A DNA stretch of 64,000 nt. Origin: Elmis aenea (lineage: Eukaryota; Arthropoda; Insecta; Coleoptera; Elmidae). Shown here one piece after another: positions 39,611 through 52,957 of this stretch. A model generated the notes under the pieces. It ran no database searches. It was not told where the DNA came from and saw only the letters and a list, made by a program, of their open reading frames with translations. The DNA is taken from NCBI GenBank assembly GCA_947652605.1, contig CANTFG010000088.1:1-64000 (forward strand), in the 5' to 3' direction. The position numbers and the translations under genes were made by a program. Positions within the stretch are counted from its first letter, which is position 1; each line of letters opens with the position of its first letter.

Positions 39611-42178
39611 GCACGGTATTTTTAGGAAATTATTAAAAATTAAAACCAGCTCATTGAAAGACATATGCAAAACAATTGTATTCATGTAAAGAGGCGATGG
39701 ATAAACTGTTCCTGTGATATACAAATCAATAATTAAAATTGTTTAGAAATAGTCGCTCAAGGAACATATGTATTAACTAAAGCACGGTATTTTTAGGAAA
39801 TTATTAAAAATTAAAACCAGCTCATTGAAAGACATATGCAAAACAATTGTATTCATGTAAAGAGGCGATGGATAAACTGTTCCTGTCATATACAAATCAA
39901 TAATTAAAATCGTTTGGAAATAGTCGCTCAAGGAACATATGTATTAACTAAAGCACGGTATTTTTAGGAAATTATTAAAAATTAAAACCAGCTCATTGAA
40001 AGACATATGCAAAACAATTGTATTCATGTAAAGAGGCGATGGATAAACTGTTCCTGTGATATACAAATTAATAATTAAAATTGTTCAGAAATAGTCGCTC
40101 AAGGAACATATGTATTAACTAATGCACGGTATTTTTAGGAAATTATTAAAAATTAAAACCAGCTCATTGAAAGACATATGCAAAACCAATGTATTCCTGT
40201 AAAGAGGCGATGGATAAACTGTTCCTGTGATATACAAATCAATAATTACAATTGTTTAGAAATAGTCGCTAAAGGAACATATGTATTAACTAAAGCACGG
40301 TATTTTTAGGAAATTATTATAAATTAAAACCAGCTCATTGAAAGACATATGCAAAACAATTGTATTCATGTAAAGAGGCGATGGATAAACTGTTCCTGTC
40401 ATATACAAATCAATAATTGAAATTGTTTCGAAATAGTCGCACAAGGAACATATGTATTAACTAAAGCACGGTATTTTTAGGAAATTATTAAAAATTAATA
40501 CCAGCTCATTGAAAGACATATGCAAAACAATTGTATTCATGTAAAGAGGCGATGGATAAACTGTTTCTGTGATATACAAATCAATAATTAAAATTGTTTA
40601 GAAATAGTCGCTCAAGGAACATATGTATTAACTAAAGCACGGTATTTTTAGGAAATTATTAAAAAATAAAACCAGCTCATTGAAAGACATATGCAAAACA
40701 ATTGTATTCATGTAAAGAAGCGATGGATAAACTGTTCCTGTCATATACAAATCAATAATTGAAATTGTTTCGAAATAGTCGCACAAGGAACATATGTATT
40801 AACTAAAGCACGGTATTTTTAGGAAATTATTAAAAATTAAAACCAGCTCATTGAAAGACATATGCAAAACAATTTTATTCATGTAAAAAGGCGATGGATA
40901 AACTGTTCCTGTCATATACAAATCAATAATTGAAATTGTTTCAAAATAGTCGCACAAGGAACATATGTATTAACTAAAGCACGGTATTTTTAGGAAATTA
41001 GTAAAAATTAAAACCAGCTCTTTGAAAGACATATGCAAAACAATTGTATTCATGTAAAGAGGCGATGGATAAACTGTTTCTGTGATATACAAATCAATAA
41101 TTAAAATTGTTCAGAAATAGTCGCTCAAGGAACATATGTATTAACTAAAGCACGGTATTTTTAGGAGATTATTAAAAATTAAAACCAGCTCATTGAAAGA
41201 CATATGCAAAACAATTGTATTCCTGTAAAGAGGCGATGGATAAACTGTTTCTGTGATATACAAATCAATAATTAAAATTGTTCAGAAATAGTCGCTCAAG
41301 GAACATATGTATTAACTAAAGCACGGTATTTTTAGGAAATTTTTAAAAATTAAAACCAGCTCATTGAAAGACATATGCAAAACAATTGTATTCCTGTAAA
41401 GAGGCGATGGATAAACTGTTTCTGTGATATACAAATCAATAATTAAAATTGTTCAGAAATAGTCGCTCAAGGAACATATGTATTAACTAAAGCACGGTAT
41501 TTTTAGGAAATTATTAAAAATTAAAACCAGCTCATTGAAAGACATATGCAAAACAATTGTATTCATGTAAAGAGGCGATGGATAAACTGTTCCTGTGATA
41601 TACAAATCAATAATTGAAATTGTTTCGAAATAGTCGCACAAGGAACATATGTATTAACTAAAGCACGGTATTTTTAGGAAATTATTAAAAATTAATGCCA
41701 GCTCATTGAAAGACATATGCAAAACAATTGTATTCATGTAAAGAGGCGATGGATAAACTGTTTCTGTGATATACAAATCAATAATTAAAATTGTTTAGAA
41801 ATAGTCGCTCAAGGAACATATGTATTAACTAAAGCACGGTATTTTTAGGAAATTATTAAAAATTAAAACCAGCTCATTGAAAGACATATGCAAAACAATT
41901 GTATTCATGTAAAGAGGCGATGGATAAACTGTTCCTGTGATATACAAATCAATAATTAAAATTGTTTCGAAATAGTCGCTCAAGGAACATATTATGTATT
42001 AACTAAAGCACGGTATTTTGAGGAAATTATTAAAAATTAAAACCAGCTCATTGAAAGACATATGCAAAACAATTGTATTCCTGTAAAGAGGCGATGGATA
42101 AACTGTTCCTGTGATATACAAATCAATAATTAAAATTGTTTAGAAATAGTCGCTCAAGGAACATATGTATTAACTAAA
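39611..42178 (+). repeat. Cassette copy 5 and bridging monomers
   Basis: Units 39782-41320 form the nine-monomer cassette (aatcgtttgg unit; ttcag; accaatgt with cctgta; gtcat/tttcg/cgcac; ttaatacc; 'aaaataaaacc' with aagaagcg; attttattc; 'attagtaaaa' with ctttg; cctgta/tttctg/ttcag) and 41321 is the extra unit shared with copy 4. The flanking units are ordinary. A 3-bp insertion at about 41991 and 'attttgagg' near 42018 mark the last units before the next block opener. Confidence 0.85.
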
Positions 42179-42349
42179 GCACGGTATTTTTAGGAAATTA
42201 TTAAAAATTAAAACCAGCTCATTGAAAGACATATGCAAAACAATTGTATTCATGTAAAGAGGCGATGGATAAACTGTTTCTGTGACATACAAATCAATAA
42301 TTAAAATTGTTCAGAAATAGTCGCTCAAGGAACATATGTATTAACTAAA
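42179..42349 (+). repeat. Block-opening monomer at 42.2 kb
   Basis: Carries catgta, tttctgtgacat and ttcag. It is followed by a tttcg unit, two attttattc units, a tttcg unit, the gcgataaat unit (43034) and the ggatatac unit (43205). This is the same order as after the openers at 17370 and 21481, except that the gcaatgg unit is absent and an attttattc unit has been duplicated. Confidence 0.8.
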
Positions 42350-42423
42350 GCACGGTATTTTTAGGAAATTATTAAAAATTAAAACCAGCTCATTGAAAGA
42401 CATATGCAAAACAATTGTATTCA

Positions 42424-44133
42424 TGTAAAGAGGCGATGGATAAACTGTTCCTGTGATATACAAATCAATAATTAAAATTGTTTCGAAATAGTCGCTCAAG
42501 GAACATATGTATTAACTAAAGCACGGTATTTTTAGGAAATTATTAAAAATTAAAACCAGCTCATTGAAAGACATATGCAAAACAATTTTATTCATGTAAA
42601 GAGGCGATGGATAAACTGTTCCTGTGATATACAAATCAATAATTAAAATTGTTTCGAAATAGTCGCTCAAGGAACATATGTATTAACTAAAGCACGGTAT
42701 TTTTAGGAAATTATTAAAAATTAAAACCAGCTCATTGAAAGACATATGCAAAACAATTTTATTCATGTAAAGAGGCGATGGATAAACTGTTCCTGTGATA
42801 TACAAATCAATAATTAAAATTGTTTAGTAATAGTCGCTCAAGGAACATATGTATTAACTAAAGCACGGTATTTTTAGGAAATTATTAAAAATTAAAACCA
42901 GCTCATTGAAAGACATATGCAAAACAATTGTATTCATGTAAAGAGGCGATGGATAAACTGTTCCTGTGATATACAAATCAATAATTAAAATTGTTTCGAA
43001 ATAGTCGCTCAAGGAACATATGTATTAACTAAAGCACGGTATTTTTAGGAAATTATTAAAAATTAATGCCAGCTCATTGAAAGACATATGCAAAACAATT
43101 GTATTCATGTAAAGAGGCGATAAATAAACTGTTCCTGTGATATACAAATCAATAATTAAAATTGTTTCGAAATAGTCGCTCAAGGAACATATGTATTAAC
43201 TAAAGCACGGTATTTTTAGGAAATTATTAAAAATTAAAACCAGCTCATTGAAAGACATATGCAAAACAATTGTATTCATGTAAAGAGGCGATGGATATAC
43301 TGTTCCTGTCATATACAAATCAATAATTAAAATTGTTTAGAAATAGTCGCTCAAGGAACATATGTATTAACTAAAGCACGGTATTTTTAGGAAATTATTA
43401 AAAATTAAAACCAGCTCATTGAAAGACATATGCAAAACAATTGTATTCATGTAAAGAGGCGATGGATAAACTGTTCCTGTGATATACAAATCAATAATTA
43501 AAATTGTTCAGAAATAGTCGCTCAAGGAACATATGTATTAACTAATGCACGGTATTTTCAGGAAATTATAAAAAATTCAAACCAGCTCAGTGAAAGACAT
43601 ATGCAAAACAATTGTATTCATGTAAAGAGGCGATGGATAAACTGTTCCTGTGATATACAAATCAATAATTAAAATTGTTTAGAAATAGTCGCTCAAGGAA
43701 CATATGTATTAACTAAAGCACGGTATTTTTAGGAAATTATTAAAAATTAAAACCAGCTCATTGAAAGACATATGCAAAACAATTGTATTCCTGTAAAGAG
43801 GCGATGGATAAACTGTTCCTGTGATATACAAATCAATAATTAAAATTGTTTAGAAATAGTCGCTCAAGGAACATTTGTATTAACTAAAGCACGGTATTTT
43901 TAGGAAATTATTAAAAATTAAAACCAGCTCATTGAAAGACATATGCAAAACAATTGTATTCATGTAAAGAGGCGATGGATAAACTGTTTCTGTGATATAC
44001 AAATCAATAATTAAAATTGTTTAGAAATAGTCGCACAAGGAACATATGTATTAACTAAAGCACGGTATTTTTAGGAAATTATTAAAAATTAATACCAGCT
44101 CATTGAAAGACATATGCAAAACAATTGTATTCC
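42424..44133 (+). repeat. Ten-monomer tandem duplication B, copy 1
   Basis: Repeated at +1710 bp with rare markers in register: 'gtttagtaatag' (42821/44531), gcgataaat with ttaatgcc (43034/44744 units), ggatatac (43205/44915 units), and the heavily altered unit with 'ggtattttcagg' and 'ctcagtg' (43551/45261). The edges are set by the chimeric monomer at 44060, whose left part (ttaatacc, cctgta) matches 45770 and whose right part (tttcg, cgctc) matches 42350. Confidence 0.92.
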
Positions 44134-45843
44134 TGTAAAGAGGCGATGGATAAACTGTTCCTGTGATATACAAATCAATAATTAAAATTGTTTCGAAATA
44201 GTCGCTCAAGGAACATATGTATTAACTAAAGCACGGTATTTTTAGGAAATTATTAAAAATTAAAACCAGCTCATTGAAAGACATATGCAAAACAATTTTA
44301 TTCATGTAAAGAGGCGATGGATAAACTGTTCCTGTGATATACAAATCAATAATTAAAATTGTTTCGAAATAGTCGCTCAAGGAACATATGTATTAACTAA
44401 AGCACGGTATTTTTAGGAAATTATTAAAAATTAAAACCAGCTCATTGAAAGACATATGCAAAACAATTTTATTCATGTAAAGAGGCGATGGATAAACTGT
44501 TCCTGTGATATACAAATCAATAATTAAAATTGTTTAGTAATAGTCGCTCAAGGAACATATGTATTAACTAAAGCACGGTATTTTTAGGAAATTATTAAAA
44601 ATTAAAACCAGCTCATTGAAAGACATATGCAAAACAATTGTATTCATGTAAAGAGGCGATGGATAAACTGTTCCTGTGATATACAAATCAATAATTAAAA
44701 TTGTTTCGAAATAGTCGCTCAAGGAACATATGTATTAACTAAAGCACGGTATTTTTAGGAAATTATTAAAAATTAATGCCAGCTCATTGAAAGACATATG
44801 CAAAACAATTGTATTCATGTAAAGAGGCGATAAATAAACTGTTCCTGTGATATACAAATCAATAATTAAAATTGTTTCGAAATAGTCGCTCAAGGAACAT
44901 ATGTATTAACTAAAGCACGGTATTTTTAGGAAATTATTAAAAATTAAAACCAGCTCATTGAAAGACATATGCAAAACAATTGTATTCATGTAAAGAGGCG
45001 ATGGATATACTGTTCCTGTCATATACAAATCAATAATTAAAATTGTTTAGAAATAGTCGCTCAAGGAACATATGTATTAACTAAAGCACGGTATTTTTAG
45101 GAAATTATTAAAAATTAAAACCAGCTCATTGAAAGACATATGCAAAACAATTGTATTCATGTAAAGAGGCGATGGATAAACTGTTCCTGTGATATACAAA
45201 TCAATAATTAAAATTGTTCAGAAATAGTCGCTCAAGGAACATATGTATTAACTAATGCACGGTATTTTCAGGAAATTATAAAAAATTCAAACCAGCTCAG
45301 TGAAAGACATATGCAAAACAATTGTATTCATGTAAAGAGGCGATGGATAAACTGTTCCTGTGATATACAAATCAATAATTAAAATTGTTTAGAAATAGTC
45401 GCTCAAGGAACATATGTATTAACTAAAGCACGGTATTTTTAGGAAATTATTAAAAATTAAAACCAGCTCATTGAAAGACATATGCAAAACAATTGTATTC
45501 CTGTAAAGAGGCGATGGATAAACTGTTCCTGTGATATACAAATCAATAATTAAAATTGTTTAGAAATAGTCGCTCAAGGAACATTTGTATTAACTAAAGC
45601 ACGGTATTTTTAGGAAATTATTAAAAATTAAAACCAGCTCATTGAAAGACATATGCAAAACAATTGTATTCATGTAAAGAGGCGATGGATAAACTGTTTC
45701 TGTGATATACAAATCAATAATTAAAATTGTTTAGAAATAGTCGCACAAGGAACATATGTATTAACTAAAGCACGGTATTTTTAGGAAATTATTAAAAATT
45801 AATACCAGCTCATTGAAAGACATATGCAAAACAATTGTATTCC
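44134..45843 (+). repeat. Ten-monomer tandem duplication B, copy 2
   Basis: Second copy of the 1710-bp unit. I noticed no differences between the copies at any diagnostic position. After the unit at 45770, which has tttag/cgcac where 44060 has tttcg/cgctc, the sequence passes into the 13-monomer unit. Confidence 0.92.
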
Positions 45844-47927
45844 TGTAAAGAGGCGATGGATAAACTGTTCCTGTGATATACAAATCAATAATTAAAATTG
45901 TTTAGAAATAGTCGCACAAGGAACATATGTATTAACTAAAGCACGGTATTTTTAGGAAATTATTAAAAATTAAAACCAGCTCATTGAAAGACATATGCAA
46001 AACAATTGTATTCATGTAAAGAGGCGATGGATAAACTGTTCCTGTGATATACATACAAATCAATAATTAAAATTGTTCAGAAATAGTCGCTCAAAGAACA
46101 TATGTATTAACTAATGCACGGTATTTTTAGGAAATTATTAAAAATTAAAACCAGCTCATTGAAAGACATATGCAAAACAATTGTATTCCTGTAAAGAGGC
46201 GATGGATAAACTGTTCCTGTGATATACAAATCAATAATTAAAATTGTTTAGAAATAGTCGCTCAAGGAACATATGTATTAACTAAAGCACGGTATTTTTA
46301 GGAAATTATTAAAAATTAAAACCAGCTCATTGAAAGACATATGCAAAACAATTGTATTCCTGTAAAGAGGCGATGGATAAACTGTTCCTGTGATATACAA
46401 ATCAATAATTAAAATTGTTTAGAAATAGTCGCTCAAGGAACATATGTATTAACTAAAGCACGGTATTTTTAGGAAATTATTAAAAATTAAAACCAGCTCA
46501 TTGAAAGACATATGCAAAACAATTGTATTCCTGTAAAGAGGCGATGGATAAACTGTTCCTGTGATATACAAATCAATAATGAAAATTGTTTAGAAATAGT
46601 CGCTCAAGGAACATATGTATTAACTAAAGCACGGTATTTTTAGGAAATTATTAAAAATTAAAACCAGCTCATTGACAGACATATGCAAAACCATTGTATT
46701 CATGTAAAGAGGCGATGGATAAACTGTTCCTGTGATATACAAATCAATAATTAAAATTGTTCAGAAATAGTCGCTCAAGGAACATATGTATTAACTAGTG
46801 CATGGTATTTTTAGGAAATTATTAAAAATTAAAACCAGCTCATTGAAAGACATATGCAAAAAAATTGTATTCCTGTAAAGAGGCGATGGATAAACTGTTC
46901 CTGTGATATACAAATCAATAATTAAAATTGTTTAGAAATAGTCGCTCAAGGAACATATGTATTAACTAAAGCACGGTATTTTTAGGAAATTATTAAAAAT
47001 TTAAACCAGCTCATTGAAAGACATATGCAAAACAATTGTATTCATGTAAAGAGGCGATGGATAAACTGTTCCTGTCATATACAAATCAATAATTGAAATT
47101 GTTTCGAAATAGTCGCACAAGGAACATATGTATTAACTAAAGCACGGTATTTTTAGGAAATTATTAAAAATTAAAACCAGCTTATTGAAAGACATATGCA
47201 AAACAATTGTATTCATGTAAAGAGGCGATGGATAAACTGTTCCTGTGATATACAAATCAATAATTAAAATTGTTTAGAAATAGTCGCTCAAGGAACATAT
47301 GTATTAACTAAAGCACGGTATTTTTAGGAAATTATTAAAAATTAAAACCAGCTCATTGAAAGACATATGCAAAACAATTGTATTCCTGTAAAGAGGCGAT
47401 GGATAAACTGTTCCTGTGATATACAAATCAATAATTAAAATTGTTTAGAAATAGTCGCTCAAGGAACATATGTATTAACTAAAGCATGGTATTTTTAGGA
47501 AATTATTAATAATTAAAACCAGCTCATTGAAAGACATATGCAAAACAATTGTATTCCTGTAAAGAGGCGATGGATAAACTGTTCCTGTGATATACAAATC
47601 AATAATTAAAATTGTTTAGAAATAGTCGCTCAAGGAACATATGTATTAACTAAAGCACGGTATTTTTAGGAAATTATTAAAAATTAAAACCAGCTCATTG
47701 AAAGACATATGCAAAACAATTGTATTCCTGTAAAAAGGCGATGGATAAACTGTTCCTGTGATATACAAATCAATAATTAAAATTGTTTAGAAAGAGTCGC
47801 TCAAGGAACATATGTATTAACTAATGCACGGTATTTTTAGGAAATTATTAAAAATTAAAACCAGCTCATTGAAAGACATATGCAAAAAAATTGTATTCCT
47901 GTAAAGAGGCGATGGATAAACTGTTCC
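45701..47927 (+). repeat. 13-monomer tandem duplication (2227 bp), copy 1
   Basis: Thirteen monomers including one 4-bp insertion unit (45941) are repeated at +2227 bp. Paired markers are the insertion (46051/48278), 'gcatgg' (46803/49030), and 'gaaagagtcg' (near 47791/50018). The junction unit at 47826 combines a left part like 50053 (gcaaaaaaattg, cctgta) with a right part like 45599 (tttag, cgcac), which places the breakpoint at about 47927-47959. Confidence 0.9.
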
Positions 47928-50154
47928 TGTGATATACAAATCAATAATTAAAATTGTTTAGAAATAGTCGCACAAGGAACATATGTATTAACTAAAGCAC
48001 GGTATTTTTAGGAAATTATTAAAAATTAATACCAGCTCATTGAAAGACATATGCAAAACAATTGTATTCCTGTAAAGAGGCGATGGATAAACTGTTCCTG
48101 TGATATACAAATCAATAATTAAAATTGTTTAGAAATAGTCGCACAAGGAACATATGTATTAACTAAAGCACGGTATTTTTAGGAAATTATTAAAAATTAA
48201 AACCAGCTCATTGAAAGACATATGCAAAACAATTGTATTCATGTAAAGAGGCGATGGATAAACTGTTCCTGTGATATACATACAAATCAATAATTAAAAT
48301 TGTTCAGAAATAGTCGCTCAAAGAACATATGTATTAACTAATGCACGGTATTTTTAGGAAATTATTAAAAATTAAAACCAGCTCATTGAAAGACATATGC
48401 AAAACAATTGTATTCCTGTAAAGAGGCGATGGATAAACTGTTCCTGTGATATACAAATCAATAATTAAAATTGTTTAGAAATAGTCGCTCAAGGAACATA
48501 TGTATTAACTAAAGCACGGTATTTTTAGGAAATTATTAAAAATTAAAACCAGCTCATTGAAAGACATATGCAAAACAATTGTATTCCTGTAAAGAGGCGA
48601 TGGATAAACTGTTCCTGTGATATACAAATCAATAATTAAAATTGTTTAGAAATAGTCGCTCAAGGAACATATGTATTAACTAAAGCACGGTATTTTTAGG
48701 AAATTATTAAAAATTAAAACCAGCTCATTGAAAGACATATGCAAAACAATTGTATTCCTGTAAAGAGGCGATGAATAAACTGTTCCTGTGATATACAAAT
48801 CAATAATTAAAATTGTTTAGAAATAGTCGCTCAAGGAACATATGTATTATCTAAAGCACGGTATTTTTAGGAAATTATTAAAAATTAAAACCAGCTCATT
48901 GAAAGACATATGCAAAACCATTGTATTCATGTAAAGAGGCGATGGATAAACTGTTCCTGTGATATACAAATCAATAATTAAAATTGTTCAGAAATAGTCG
49001 CTCAAGGAACATATGTATTAACTAATGCATGGTATTTTTAGGAAATTATTAAAAATTAAAACCAGCTCATTGAAAGACATATGCAAAAAAATTGTATTCC
49101 TGTAAAGAGGCGATGGATAAACTGTTCCTGTGATATACAAATCAATAATTAAAATTGTTTAGAAATAGTCGCTCAAGGAACATATGTATTAACTAAAGCA
49201 CGGTATTTTTAGGAAATTATTAAAAATTAAAACCAGCTCATTGAAAGACATATGCAAAACAATTGTATTCATGTAAAGAGGCGATGGATAAACTGTTCCT
49301 GTCATATACAAATCAATAATTGAAATTGTTTCGAAATAGTCGCACAAGGAACATATGTATTAACTAAAGCACGGTATTTTTAGGAAATTAATAAAAATTA
49401 AAACCAGCTCAGTGAAAGACATATGCAAAACAATTGTATTCATGTAAAGAGGCGATGGATAAACTGTTCCTGTGATATTCAAATCAATAATTAAAATTGT
49501 TTAGAAATAGTCGCTCAAGGAACATATGTATTAACTAAAGCACGGTATTTTTAGGAAATTATTAAAAATTAAAACCAGCTCATTGAAAGACATATGCAAA
49601 ACAATTGTATTCCTGTAAAGAGGCGATGGATAAACTGTTCCTGTGATATACAAATCAATAATTAAAATTCTTTAGAAATAGTCGCTCAAGGAACATATGT
49701 ATTAACTAAAGCATGGTATTTTTAGGAAATTATTAAAAATTAAAACCAGCTCATTGAAAGACATATGCAAAACAATTGTATTCCTGTAAAGAGGCGATAT
49801 ATAAACTGTTCCTGTGATATACAAATCAATAATTAAAATTGTTTAGAAATAGTCGCTCAAGGAACATATGTATTAACTAAAGCACGGTATTTTTAGGAAA
49901 TTATTAAAAATTAAAACCAGCTCATTGAAAGACATATGCAAAACAATTGTATTCCTGTAAAAAGGCGATGGATAAACTGTTCCTGTGATATACAAATCAA
50001 TAATTAAAATTGTTTAGAAAGAGTCGCTCAAGGAACATATGTATTAACTAATGCACGGTATTTTTAGGAAATTATTAAAAATTAAAACCAGCTTATTGAA
50101 AGACATATGCAAAAAAATTGTATTCCTGTAAAGAGGCGATGGATAAACTGTTCC
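47928..50154 (+). repeat. 13-monomer tandem duplication (2227 bp), copy 2
   Basis: Second copy, with its own 4-bp insertion unit at 48168. Private changes include 'gcgatgaat' near 48770, 'attatctaaag' near 48848, 'attaataaaaatt' with 'ctcagtg' and 'gatattc' in the 49369 unit, 'aattcttta' near 49668 and 'gcgatatat' near 49797. It is therefore more diverged from its partner than either ten-monomer pair. Confidence 0.9.
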
Positions 50155-50223
50155 TGTGATATACAAATCAATAATTAAAATTGTTTCGAAATAGTCGCTC
50201 AAGGAACATATGTATTAACTAAA

Positions 50224-52274
50224 GCACGGTATTTTTAGGAAATTATTAAAAATTAAAACCAGCTCATTGAAAGACATATGCAAAACAATTGTATTCATGT
50301 AAAGAGGCGATGGATAAACTGTTTCTGTGATATACAAATCAATAATTAAAATTGTTTAGAAATAGTCGCTCAAGGAACATATGTATTAACTAAAGCACGG
50401 TATTTTTAGGAAATTATTAAAAATTAATGCCAGCTCATTGAAAGACATATGCAAAACAATTGTATTCATGTAAAGAGGCGATGGATAAACTGTTCCTGTG
50501 ATATACAAATCAATAATTAAAATTGTTTCGAAATAGTCGCTCAAGGAACATATGTATTAACTAAAGCACGGTATTTTTAGGAAATTATTAAAAATTAAAA
50601 CCAGCTCATTGAAAGACATATGCAAAACAATTGTATTCCTGTAAAGAGGCGATGGATAAACTGTTCCTGTGATATACAAATCAATAATTAAAATTGTTTA
50701 GAAATAGTCGCTCAAGGAACATATGTATTAACTAAAGCACGGTATTTTTAGGAAATTATTAAAAATTAAAACCAGCTCATTGAAAGACATATGAAAACAA
50801 TTGTATTCATGTAAAGGAGCGATGGATAAACTGTTTCTGTGACATACAAATCAATAATTAAAATTGTTCAGAAATAGTCGCTCAAGGAACATATGTATTA
50901 ACTAAAGCACGGTATTTTTAGGAAATTATTAAAAATTAAAACCAGCTCATTGAAAGACATATGCAAAACAGTTGTATTCATGTAAAGAGGCGATGGATAA
51001 ACTGTTCCTGTGATATACAAATCAATAATTAAAATTGTTTCGAAATAGTCGCTCAAGGAACATATGTATTAACTAAAGCACGGTATTTTTAGGAAATTAT
51101 TAAAAATTAAAACCAGCTCATTGAAAGACATATGCAAAACAATTTTATTCATGTAAAGAGGCGATGGATAAACTGTTCCTGTGATATACAAATCAATAAT
51201 TAAAATTGTTTAGAAATAGTCGCTCAAGGAACATATGTATTAACTAAAGCACGGTATTTTTAGGAAATTATTAAAAATTAAAACCAGCTCATTGAAAGAC
51301 ATATGCAAAACAATTGTATTCATGTAAAGAGGCAATGGATAAACTTTTCCTGTTATATACAAATCAATAATTAAAATTGTTTAGAAATAGTCGCTCAAGG
51401 AACATATGTATTAACTAAAGCACGGTATTTTTAGGAAATTATTAAAAATTAAAACCAGCTCATTGAAAGACATATGCAAAACAATTGTATTCATGTAAAG
51501 AGGCGATGGATAAACTGTTCCTGTGATATACAAATCAATAATTAAAATTGTTTCGAAATAGTCGCTCAAGGAACATATGTATTAACTAAAGCACGGTATT
51601 TTTAGGAAATTATTAAAAATTAAAACCAGCTCATTGAAAGACATATGCAAAACAATTGTATTCATGTAAAGAGGCGATGGATATACTGTTCCTGTCATAT
51701 ACAAATCAATAATTAAAATTGTTTAGAAATAGTCGCTCAAGGAACATATGTATTAACTAAAGCACGGTATTTTTAGGAAATTATTAAAAATTAAAACCAG
51801 CTCATTGAAAGACATATGCAAAACAATTGTATTCATGTAAAGAGGCGATGGATAAACTGTTCCTGTGATATACAAATCAATAATTAAAATTGTTCAGAAA
51901 TAGTCGCTCAAGGAACATATGTATTAACTAATGCACGGTATTTTTAGGAAATTATTAAAAATTAAAACCAGCTCAGTGAAAGACATATGCAAAACAATTG
52001 TATTCATGTAAAGAGGCGATGGATAAACTGTTCCTGTGATATTCAAATCAATAATTAAAATTGTTTAGAAATAGTCGCTCAAGGAACATATGTATTAACT
52101 AAAGCACGGTATTTTTAGGAAATTATTAAAAATTAAAACCAGCTCATTGAAAGACATATGCAAAACAATTGTATTCCTGTAAAGAGGCGATGGATAAACT
52201 GTTCCTGTGATATACAAATCAATAATTAAAATTGTTTAGAAAGAGTCGCTCAAGGAACATATGTATTAACTAAT
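50224..52274 (+). repeat. Block with opener at 50737
   Basis: After three ordinary units, the opener (50737-50906: tttctgtgacat, ttcag) is followed by a tttcg unit, an attttattc unit, the gcaatgg unit (51249, with 'cttttcctgttat'), a tttcg unit and the ggatatac unit (51591). The opener has lost one c ('atatgaaaac', near 50794) and has 'aaaggagcg' for 'aaagaggcg'. The last units hold the final cctgta (near 52173) and the final ctaatgc (near 52275) variants seen in the window. Confidence 0.82.
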
Positions 52275-52957
52275 GCACGGTATTTTTAGGAAATTATTAA
52301 AAATTAAAACAGCTCATTGAAAGACATATGCAAAACAATTGTATTCATGTAAAGAGGCGATGGATAAACTGATCCTGTGATATACAAATCAATAATTAAA
52401 ATTGTTTCGAAATAGTCGCTCAAGGAACATATGTATTAACTAAAGCACGGTATTTTTAGGAAATAATTAAAAATTAAAACCAGCTCATTGAAAGACATAT
52501 GCAAAACAATTGTATTCATGTAAAGAGGCGATGGATAAACTGTTCCTGTGATATACAAATCAATAATTAAAATTGTTTAGAAATAGTCGCTCAAGGAACA
52601 TATGTATTAACTAAAGCACGGTATTTTTAAGACATTATTAAAAATTAAAACCAGCTCATTGAAAGACATATGCAAAACAATTGTATTCATGTAAAAAGGC
52701 GATGGATAAACTGTTCCTGTCATATACAAATCAATAATTAAAATTGTTTAGAAATAGTCGCTCAAGGAACATATGTATTAACTAAAGCACTGTATTTTTA
52801 GGAAATTATTAAAAATTAAAACCAGCTCATTGAAAGACATATGCAAAACAATTGTATTCATGTAAAGAGGCTATGGATAAACTGTTCCTGTGATATACAA
52901 ATCAATAATTAAAATTGTTTAGAAATAGTCGCTCAAGGAACATATGTATTAACTAAA
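52275..52957 (+). repeat. Four-monomer cassette, copy 1
   Basis: Four units in order: 'actgatcc' with tttcg; 'gaaataatt'; 'aagacattatt' with aaaaaggcg and gtcat; 'gcactgtat'. One c is missing near 52309 ('aaaacagc'), so it is 683 bp long, and the fourth unit has 'ggctatgg'. The same series occurs at 56549, 61679, 62533 and 63217. Confidence 0.88.
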
